Shown piece after piece: positions 58,037 to 64,000 of a stretch of 64,000 nucleotides of DNA. This stretch comes from CAYNRG01 sp964399545 (GTDB lineage: Bacteria > Bacillota_I > Bacilli_A > Erysipelotrichales > Erysipelotrichaceae): positions 10,025 through 74,024 of the forward strand of contig CAYNRG010000008.1 of NCBI GenBank assembly GCA_964399545.1. The letters run 5' to 3'. Below the pieces are notes generated by a model. That model was not told where the DNA came from. It searched no databases and was given only the letters and a program-made list of their open reading frames with translations. Numbering within the stretch: position 1 is the first letter of the stretch; every line of letters starts with the position of its first letter. The translations under genes were made by a program, and so were the position numbers.

Positions 58037-59040
58037 TTAGAACCAAGAAGACCAATGAGGATGTGGTTGAGATAACAATCGAGAATGAATATTTAAAAGT
58101 AACTGCATTGAACTATGGAGCAATTATTACTGGAATTTATTTAAAGCCAGACTTGGATAGTAATTTAGTCTTATCCTATGAGAGCAGAGACTCCTATTTT
58201 ACCAACCAAGGTCCCTATTTGAATGCCATGGTTGGTCCAGTAGCTGGTCGCATTGCCTATGGACGCTATGAAATGGATCAACAAGAATACCAGTTATCGA
58301 CAACACAAGAGAAGCACCATCTTCATGGAGGAGATACAGGAATTTCAAAGCAATTTTTCAAGGTGCATCAATCGAAAGAAGACGAGGTTCAATTTCGCTT
58401 AAAAACCAATCATGACCAAGATGGATTTCATGGGGATTTTGATTACTCTATCCAGTATCGCTTGTTAGGGAATGCTTTGCAGATTGAAAGTACATGTACA
58501 CCAACAAAGAAGACAATCTTGAACATGACCTCTCATTTGTATTTTAACTTATCAGGTAAGAGTAGTGAGTCGATTTTGAACCATCAATTACAAATTAATG
58601 CTTCTCAGCGTGTGCGCATTCATCCAGAAGGTCACCCAGTAGAAAAAGAATTGATAGAGGATGGTTCTGCTTATGATTTTAGAACTTATCGAACCATTGA
58701 ATCTTTTTTAAACCAAGAAGAAGATGAGATTAGAAGATGTAAAGGACTAGATACACCCTTTATCTTGGATGAATCGAAAGAAGTAAGATTGAAAGATGCA
58801 AAGGGACAGTGCATATTGCTGATTCAAACAACAGCACCTTGTGCGGTTATCTATAGTGCGGGTTATCTTGATGAGAGTTTAACTTTTAAGGGAGGACAAA
58901 GAGGATATCCTTATTGTGGACTTGCTATTGAATTGCAAGATGTTCCCAATGGGGTTAACTTAGGACCATCAGAAAAGAGATGGTATGGACCTGATAATCC
59001 TTATCAACAAACAACAACCTATCAATTTATTAAATCTTAA
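58033..59040 (+). CDS. galM: Galactose mutarotase (aldose 1-epimerase)
   Basis: Interconverts alpha and beta anomers of galactose for GalK; 335 residues. LNYGAIITGIYLKPD opens the fold, NAMVGPVAGRIAYGRYEM and the catalytic His in HHLHGGDTGISKQFF follow, and MTSHLYFNLSG with the second His and YPYCGLAIELQDVPNG with the catalytic Glu complete the site. The start overlaps the galK stop (ATGA), so the pair is coupled, and a terminator follows within 3 bp. Confidence 0.93.
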   Translation: MIRTKKTNEDVVEITIENEYLKVTALNYGAIITGIYLKPDLDSNLVLSYESRDSYFTNQGPYLNAMVGPVAGRIAYGRYEMDQQEYQLSTTQEKHHLHGGDTGISKQFFKVHQSKEDEVQFRLKTNHDQDGFHGDFDYSIQYRLLGNALQIESTCTPTKKTILNMTSHLYFNLSGKSSESILNHQLQINASQRVRIHPEGHPVEKELIEDGSAYDFRTYRTIESFLNQEEDEIRRCKGLDTPFILDESKEVRLKDAKGQCILLIQTTAPCAVIYSAGYLDESLTFKGGQRGYPYCGLAIELQDVPNGVNLGPSEKRWYGPDNPYQQTTTYQFIKS

Positions 59041-59042
59041 AG

Positions 59043-59073
59043 AAAAAGCATCACTAAAATGGATGCTTTTTCC
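59043..59073. terminator. Bidirectional terminator
   Basis: AAAAAGCATC (59043-59052) pairs with GATGCTTTTT (59062-59071). Serves galM and the convergent LysR gene. Confidence 0.85.
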
Positions 59074-59074
59074 T

Positions 59075-59953
59075 TTACTTATCCAGCTCTTGCAACAAAT
59101 CAATAAACTTTATTGAAGGAGCTGATAAAGATTTTCGGGTTAAATAGGCATAACCAATACTCCGCTTAGGTAAAGGGGGTTGAACATTGAGTTGAAAAAC
59201 TTCTTGTCGATCAAGAGATTTTTGGGAAAACTCTTTGATAACACAAGCGACACCCAAATGGTTGCGAACACAATCCAACAATAAGCTATGTGCTCCAAGT
59301 TCCATATGAGGCTCTAATTTTACTTTATGCTTGGCAAACTGATTGGCTAAGAAATGACGAGAATTGGAAGACTCTTCCAATAAGATAAGAGGAAGCTTGG
59401 CAAGATCTTCATAGGTGTAAACCAGATTGGATGGGCTTCTTCCTACAAAGATATCATGAATGTGAAAGCACGGATGGAACGTAAGAGCATCATCTTTCAT
59501 AGGGAGATTTATGAAACCTAAATCAATCTTTCCATCTCGTAAGAGTTCTTTAATCTCTAGACTTGTTCGATTAATGACTTTAATCTTAACGTGGGGATAT
59601 AATTGATGAAACTTTGAAAGGTAGGGAGTTAGGAAGTATTCGCTAAAACTATCCCCTGCAGCTAATGTGAGTTCACCTTCTTTTAGGTCAATGAAGTTAG
59701 AGATTTTATTCTCTGCACTGGTAATAAGTGAAAGAGCTTCATGAATATGGGTGAATAAAAGTTCACCTTCTTTTGTTAAGGAAACTCCTTTTGGATGGCG
59801 AATAAATAATTGGACCCCTAATTCACTCTCTAATTGACGAATAGTTTGGGAGATCGCAGATTGCGAAATAAAAAGGTTTCGAGCGGCGATAGAAAAAGAG
59901 AGGGTAGAGGCTGCTTCATTGAAGACTTTGTATTGTTCTAGTTTGATATTCAT
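59075..59953 (-). CDS. LysR-family transcriptional regulator
   Basis: Regulator of 292 residues. The N-terminal winged HTH is typical: YKVFNEAASTLSFSIAARNLFISQSAISQTIRQLESELGVQLFIRHPKGVSLTKEGELL (residues 7-66). The C-terminal two-lobe effector domain begins near residue 90 (GELTLAAGDSFSEYFLTPYLSKF). The ligand is not predictable. AAGGAGGACTTATAC precedes the ATG. It is transcribed away from the F420-ligase-like gene, with 106 bp between them holding a T-N11-A palindrome; LysR proteins usually control the divergent neighbour, so that gene is the likely target. Confidence 0.93.
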   Translation of the reverse strand: MNIKLEQYKVFNEAASTLSFSIAARNLFISQSAISQTIRQLESELGVQLFIRHPKGVSLTKEGELLFTHIHEALSLITSAENKISNFIDLKEGELTLAAGDSFSEYFLTPYLSKFHQLYPHVKIKVINRTSLEIKELLRDGKIDLGFINLPMKDDALTFHPCFHIHDIFVGRSPSNLVYTYEDLAKLPLILLEESSNSRHFLANQFAKHKVKLEPHMELGAHSLLLDCVRNHLGVACVIKEFSQKSLDRQEVFQLNVQPPLPKRSIGYAYLTRKSLSAPSIKFIDLLQELDK

Positions 59954-59992
59954 GTATAAGTCCTCCTTATATCAAAAATACAATTCTTTAAT

Positions 59993-60021
59993 TTTACTTA
60001 TATCTAAACTTAGTTTATACT
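59993..60021 (+). promoter_or_regulatory. Promoter with LysR box for the F420-ligase-like gene
   Basis: TTTACT (59993-59998), a 17-bp spacer and TATACT (60016-60021). The perfect palindrome TAAACTTAGTTTA (60005-60017) fits the LysR T-N11-A motif and lies in the spacer and -10. Confidence 0.65.
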
Positions 60022-60059
60022 AAAACAGTAAGGAGTTCAACTCCAGAAAGGATTTTAAC

Positions 60060-61256
60060 ATGGAAAGAAGAGTAGGAACCGTTTCAATGGGAATTCGTTG
60101 CCCAATTATTCGTGAGAAAGATGACTTAGCAAAAATTGTAGTAGATAGCGTTTTAGAGGCTGAAAAAAGTGAAGGATTTAAGCTTAGAGATCGTGATATT
60201 GTAGCTGTAACTGAATCAATTGTTGCTCGTTCTCAAGGGAACTATGCACATATTGATGCTATTGCTCAAGATGTTAAAGAAAAATTAGGAGGAGAAACTA
60301 TTGGAGTTATTTTCCCAATTCTATCTCGTAACCGTTTTTCAACGTTATTAAAAGGAATTGCAAGAGGAGCAAAGAAAGTGGTTCTAATGCTTAGCTATCC
60401 AAGCGATGAGGTAGGAAACGAGTTAGTTTCTTTAGATCGATTAGATGAAGCTGGTGTAGACCCTTATGTAAATGTTCTAACTCTAGAAAAATATAGAGAA
60501 TACTTTGGTGAAAACAAACATGAATTTACAGGTGTAGATTATGTAGCCTACTACCAAGAGTTGATTGAAGAAGCAGGAGCAGAGGCAGAGATTATCTTCT
60601 CAAACCAAGCAAAGACAATTTTAAACTATGCAGATTCCATTTTAACGTGTGATATTCATACAAGAGCTCGCACAAAAAGAATTTTAAAAGCAGCAGGAGC
60701 AAAAGCTGTTTGTGGATTGGATGATTTATTAACAAAATCTGTAAATGGTTCTGGATATAATGAGCAACATGGACTACTAGGGTCAAATAAAGCAACCGAG
60801 GATAGCGTGAAGTTATTTCCGCGTGCTGAATGTAAAAACCTAGTTTTAGAAATTCAAAAACAACTGTTGGATGCAACGCAAAAGCACATCGAGGTTATGA
60901 TTTATGGAGATGGAGCTTTCAAAGATCCACAAGGAAAGATTTGGGAACTTGCTGATCCATGTGTGTCTCCAGCTTATACCGATGGATTAAAAGGAACACC
61001 AAATGAATTAAAGTTAAAATACTTAGCTGATAATGATTTTAAAGATTTATCTGGAGAAGCGTTAAAAGAAGCTATTGAAAAGAGCATTAAAGAAAAAGAT
61101 GGAGATTTAGTAGGGAATATGGCAGCACAAGGTACAACACCACGTCAATTAACGGACTTAATCGGATCTTTATGCGACTTAACTAGTGGTTCTGGAGATA
61201 AAGGAACACCAGTAGTGTTAATTCAAGGATACTTCGATAACTATACAAATAATTAA
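60060..61256 (+). CDS. Coenzyme F420-0:L-glutamate ligase (CofE)-like protein
   Basis: A 398-residue protein of the F420_ligase/CofE family, which in archaea and actinobacteria adds glutamate to coenzyme F420. KLRDRDIVAVTESIVARSQGNYA is the family's DVVVItqKIVSkaEG-like motif near residue 42. It is much longer than CofE (about 250) and no other F420 gene is present; Firmicutes of this kind are not known to make F420. A different amide-bond ligase activity is therefore likely, substrate unknown. CAGAAAGGATTTTAAC precedes the ATG. Divergent LysR regulator next door. Confidence 0.8.
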   Translation: MERRVGTVSMGIRCPIIREKDDLAKIVVDSVLEAEKSEGFKLRDRDIVAVTESIVARSQGNYAHIDAIAQDVKEKLGGETIGVIFPILSRNRFSTLLKGIARGAKKVVLMLSYPSDEVGNELVSLDRLDEAGVDPYVNVLTLEKYREYFGENKHEFTGVDYVAYYQELIEEAGAEAEIIFSNQAKTILNYADSILTCDIHTRARTKRILKAAGAKAVCGLDDLLTKSVNGSGYNEQHGLLGSNKATEDSVKLFPRAECKNLVLEIQKQLLDATQKHIEVMIYGDGAFKDPQGKIWELADPCVSPAYTDGLKGTPNELKLKYLADNDFKDLSGEALKEAIEKSIKEKDGDLVGNMAAQGTTPRQLTDLIGSLCDLTSGSGDKGTPVVLIQGYFDNYTNN

Positions 61257-61274
61257 AGCAAGTAATATAAATAG

Positions 61275-61303
61275 AAGATGACGATTAGCGTCATCTTTCT
61301 TTT
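61275..61303 (+). terminator. Terminator after the F420-ligase-like gene
   Basis: AAGATGACG (61275-61283) pairs with CGTCATCTT (61289-61297), followed by TCTTTTT. Confidence 0.85.
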
Positions 61304-61332
61304 TAATAGAAATTGATTTTAGTTGTATTCTG

Positions 61333-62148
61333 CTAAATAGTGAAAAGGAGTCCACCCAGAATACCAATTATAAAAAGGGTGAAGATAATGAATAAGTTTT
61401 CTTTGAGGTTCTTATTAGTACGGAATAAGACGAGAAGACCAACACCAGTATTGGTTAGAAGACCTGCAATCATGGTACCAAAAGAAAGAGCATTGATGCT
61501 ATATAGCTCGACAATGACAATGGAAGCAGCACAATTTGGAATAAGTCCAATAAGTGCAGATAAAACAATCCCCAAAAAATTCGATTTTTCTAGCCATGAT
61601 GCAAGAGGGAGAGTGTCAAGCAAAACATTTAGAAGGAAAGTGATTAAGAAAAGGTAGAGTGCAATTTGAAAGGTATGTTTTAAAGCAGAGATAAAAATAC
61701 CTTCATGATGACACTGACAATTTTCTTGAAGGCATAGAGCCTCATTTTGAATATCATCAACATTCCTTTTTAAAGTAAAATCCAATAGAAATCCAAAGAA
61801 TAGACCAAAGCCAAACTTAATACCTAAGATAGGCAAGATAATAGAGGGGTTCCCATTAGATAAAAGTACAGGGATCATTTCATCAGAAGTAGTTAAATAA
61901 ATAGCGATTAGGGTACCGAAGGTAATGATTCGGTTGCGGTAGAGAGTAGAAGCAATGGTAGAGAACCCACATTGAGGGAAAAGTCCGAAGAAACTGCCAA
62001 AGAGTGGACCTAACCTTTTTGATTTTTTAAGATGTATTGTCCATTGGACTGAAGCATGATGTTCCATCCACTCAATGAAGAGATAAGTGATAAAGAGAAA
62101 GGGAAGTACCTTTAAGGTATCCAGAAAAGCATCAAGTAAAAAATCCAT
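61333..62148 (-). CDS. Putative 10TM heavy-metal exporter (ArsP_2 / putative manganese transporter)
   Basis: Integral membrane protein of 271 residues. It contains two related halves, each with a Pro-x-Cys helix: FGLFPQCGFSTIASTLYRNRIITFGTLIA (about 51-79) and IGLIPNCAASIVIVELYSINALSFGTMIA (about 194-222). The inverted repeats suggest an even-fold transporter. A His/Cys-rich loop (CLQENCQCHHEG, about 143-154) may bind metal. Family members are annotated as ArsP_2 exporters or putative manganese transporters. The start at 62148 follows GAGGTGATTCTT; the GTG at 62157 lies in that site. No riboswitch is seen in the short leader. It is flanked by convergent and divergent genes. Confidence 0.78.
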   Translation of the reverse strand: MDFLLDAFLDTLKVLPFLFITYLFIEWMEHHASVQWTIHLKKSKRLGPLFGSFFGLFPQCGFSTIASTLYRNRIITFGTLIAIYLTTSDEMIPVLLSNGNPSIILPILGIKFGFGLFFGFLLDFTLKRNVDDIQNEALCLQENCQCHHEGIFISALKHTFQIALYLFLITFLLNVLLDTLPLASWLEKSNFLGIVLSALIGLIPNCAASIVIVELYSINALSFGTMIAGLLTNTGVGLLVLFRTNKNLKENLFIIFTLFIIGILGGLLFTI

Positions 62149-62240
62149 AAGAATCACCTCGTTATTTATATTCTAGCACAGATAAAAAAGAAGTTAAAAA
62201 AATAAGTGTTGGAAGGGTACCAAGATAACTAAAATTAGTG

Positions 62241-62246
62241 TATAAT
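62241..62246 (+). promoter_or_regulatory. Promoter -10 of guaA
   Basis: A perfect TATAAT 21 bp before the start codon. The -35 at 17 bp (TACCAA) is poor. The leader would be too short for a purine riboswitch. Confidence 0.5.
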
Positions 62247-62267
62247 TTAAAAAATGGAGGAAATAAT

Positions 62268-63809
62268 ATGGCGGATAAAATCGTTGTATTGGACTTTGGG
62301 AGCCAATATAATCAATTAATTGCAAGAAGAATTAGGGAATTTGGAGTCTATAGTGAATTACATCCAAATACAATCACATTAGAAGAAATTCAAGCGTTAA
62401 AGGATGTGAAAGGGATTATCTTTAGTGGAGGTCCAAATAGTGTTTATGATGAAGACTCTTTTTCGTGTGATCCAAGCATTTTTACATCAGGGATTCCAGT
62501 TTTGGGAATCTGTTATGGAATGCAACTGACACATTATAAATTAGGTGGAGAAGTAAAAGGATGTGAAACAAAAGAATATGGGCGTGCAGAAATTCAGGTC
62601 TTAAAGAGTACCCCACTATTAGAAGGTTTACCAGAGAAACAAACAGTATGGATGTCTCATGGGGATCAAGTTTCAAGACTAGCTGAAGGATTTGAGGTTA
62701 ATGCATCTTCTGCAACTTGTCCTTATGCAGTAGCAAGTAATGAAGCAAAACAACTGTATACAGTACAGTTCCATCCAGAAGTTAGAAATTCAGAATATGG
62801 GTTGGAACTATTAAAGAACTTTGTATTTAAAATCTGTAAAGCAGAGAATAATTGGAGTATGAAAAACTTCATTGATGAAGAAGTGAAAAAAATTCAAGAT
62901 CAAGTTGGAGAAGATAAAGTTCTTCTGGCTTTGTCAGGGGGAGTAGATTCTTCAGTAGTAGCAGCCTTGTTGCATAAAGCGATTGGAGACCGATTGTATT
63001 GTATGTTTATTGACCACGGACTTCTTCGTAAAGGGGAAGCAGAAGGGGTTATGGAAATGTTTGCGGAAAACATGAAAATCAATGTTACCAAAGTAGATGC
63101 TGCAAAACGATTCTTAGATAAACTAAAAGGAGTTTCAGACCCAGAACAAAAAAGAAAAATTATTGGAAATGAGTTTGTCTATACGTTTGATGAAGAAGTA
63201 AAAAAACTAGTTCAAGGAGAAGATATTCATTGGTTAGCTCAAGGAACCTTATATACGGATGTAATTGAAAGTGGAACAAAGACTGCACAAACAATTAAAT
63301 CACACCATAATGTAGGTGGACTACCAGAGGATATGCAATTTGAATTGATTGAACCACTAAATACACTATTTAAAGATGAAGTTCGTGCTTTAGGAGTAGA
63401 ACTTGGTCTTCCAGAATCCATGGTATGGAGACAACCATTCCCAGGACCTGGACTTGGAATCCGTGTATTAGGAGAAATCACAGAAGATAAATTAGAAATC
63501 GTAAGAGAATCAGATGCTATTCTTAGAGAAGAAATTAAGAATGCTCATTTGGAAAGAGAGATATGGCAATATTTCACATGTCTTCCAGATATTCGCTCAG
63601 TAGGAGTTATGGGAGATCAACGAACATATGATTATACTGTAGCTATCCGAGCAGTAACATCAATTGATGGAATGACAGCAGACTGGGCTAAAATCCCATA
63701 TGAAGTCCTAGATAAGATTTCTACAAGAATTGTAAATGAAGTGAAGAATGTAAATCGTGTTTGTTATGATATTACATCAAAACCACCAGCAACTGTTGAG
63801 TGGGAGTAA
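62268..63809 (+). CDS. guaA: GMP synthase (glutamine-hydrolysing)
   Basis: Converts XMP to GMP with glutamine and ATP; 513 residues. The class I amidotransferase domain has Cys82 in GICYGMQL and the His-Glu of QFHPEV near residue 170. The ATP-pyrophosphatase domain has ALSGGVDSSVVAALL (about 222-236) and the C-terminal dimerisation domain ends QRTYDYTVAIRAVTSIDGMTADWAKIPYEVL with KPPATVEWE at the end. The start at 62268 follows ATGGAGGAAATAAT; the frame extends to 62238, but that part overlaps the promoter. Monocistronic. Confidence 0.97.
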   Translation: MADKIVVLDFGSQYNQLIARRIREFGVYSELHPNTITLEEIQALKDVKGIIFSGGPNSVYDEDSFSCDPSIFTSGIPVLGICYGMQLTHYKLGGEVKGCETKEYGRAEIQVLKSTPLLEGLPEKQTVWMSHGDQVSRLAEGFEVNASSATCPYAVASNEAKQLYTVQFHPEVRNSEYGLELLKNFVFKICKAENNWSMKNFIDEEVKKIQDQVGEDKVLLALSGGVDSSVVAALLHKAIGDRLYCMFIDHGLLRKGEAEGVMEMFAENMKINVTKVDAAKRFLDKLKGVSDPEQKRKIIGNEFVYTFDEEVKKLVQGEDIHWLAQGTLYTDVIESGTKTAQTIKSHHNVGGLPEDMQFELIEPLNTLFKDEVRALGVELGLPESMVWRQPFPGPGLGIRVLGEITEDKLEIVRESDAILREEIKNAHLEREIWQYFTCLPDIRSVGVMGDQRTYDYTVAIRAVTSIDGMTADWAKIPYEVLDKISTRIVNEVKNVNRVCYDITSKPPATVEWE

Positions 63810-63900
63810 TACCGAAGAATTCAAAAACCATGTAAACATTGAGTTTTGAATAAGTGATATTGAAAATAGAAACGTTTTGGCAACATAAATTATACAAATT

Positions 63901-63955
63901 AAAATAGCTAACTGATTTTGGAAATAATCCATTGTCAGGTAGCTATTTTCTTTAT
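63901..63955. terminator. Probable terminator after guaA (convergent)
   Basis: AAAATAGCTA (63901-63910) pairs with TAGCTATTTT (63940-63949), with an inner CTGA/TCAG pair. T-rich tails are present on both strands. The stretch 63810-63900 holds nothing recognisable. Confidence 0.7.
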
Positions 63956-64000
63956 TCAAATCTCAACCGCACCACTATGTAATTGTTTAAATTCTACTTC
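63956..64000 (-). CDS. C-terminal end of a gene cut by the window edge
   Basis: On the minus strand the last 45 bp read in frame as EVEFKQLHSGAVEI followed by TGA, with a terminator hairpin directly downstream. It may be the end of a convergent gene. Fifteen codons are too few to name it. Confidence 0.35.
   Translation of the reverse strand, partial: EVEFKQLHSGAVEI

Noticed and set aside
62158..62267. Purine or manganese riboswitch in the short gap between the exporter and guaA
   Set aside because: The gap is about 110 bp, shared by two divergent starts, and contains no conserved riboswitch core.

Overview
The window comes from a low-GC Gram-positive bacterium, most likely an Erysipelotrichia-type Firmicute (anaerobe or facultative anaerobe). 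Support is the strong A/T bias, the AGGAGG-type ribosome binding sites, the Bacillus-like gene orders rpsF-ssb-rpsR, yybS-gdpP-rplI-dnaB and walJ-htrA-rlmH, plus GlgC/GlgD-type glycogen synthesis and an EFR1 flavodoxin/ferredoxin. The assignment to a class is an inference. No transposase, integrase, prophage, rRNA or tRNA gene was seen; the only RNA gene is tmRNA.

Layout. 1-1.5 kb: the distal end of a CRISPR array (22 repeats of 35 bp, 21 full spacers of exactly 30 bp) with a type II-like repeat; leader and cas genes must lie left of the window. 1.5-5 kb: two Cof-type HAD phosphatases around a tyrosine phosphatase, then a WYL regulator. 5.1-7.8 kb: a small ORF with no normal start codon, a SatD/DUF3307-like pair and rlmD. 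8-17.7 kb: the replication/ribosome block (rpsF-ssb-rpsR; yybS-like, gdpP, rplI, dnaB), an M23/G5 envelope peptidase, then walJ-htrA-rlmH without walRK. 17.8-30 kb: HPr, phosphoglucomutase, glgB and pullulanase, three overlapping peptidase/hydrolase genes and a Na/Pi cotransporter. 30-39 kb: ung-folC, glgC-glgD-glgA, and pgk-tpiA-eno. 39.4-46.5 kb: secG-rnr-smpB, a ferredoxin-cupin pair, an antiporter, tmRNA (ssrA, minus strand) and a third Cof HAD. 46.5-64 kb: lemA-DUF2207, HU, an ECF S component, uppP, a CcdA-thioredoxin fusion, a choline-kinase-like gene, VanZ, an anSME-like radical SAM enzyme, a K+ channel, EFR1, galK-galM, a divergent LysR/F420-ligase-like pair, a 10TM heavy-metal exporter and guaA.

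How it fits together. Carbon storage and glycolysis dominate 18-39 kb. Phosphoglucomutase feeds GlgC/D, GlgA and GlgB build glycogen, and pullulanase debranches it. A perfect CcpA box (cre) covers the glgC promoter, while a near-perfect cre and a 17/18 Rex operator lie upstream of the pgk promoter. HPr with both His15 and Ser46 is encoded in the same window, so carbon-catabolite and NADH/NAD+ control of storage versus glycolysis is a coherent reading. RNase R, SmpB and tmRNA form a trans-translation set.

Most promoters could be read directly: many pair a weak -35 with TGn-TATAAT (extended -10) at 17 bp. Function calls rest on recognised motifs and gene order only; no database search was possible.
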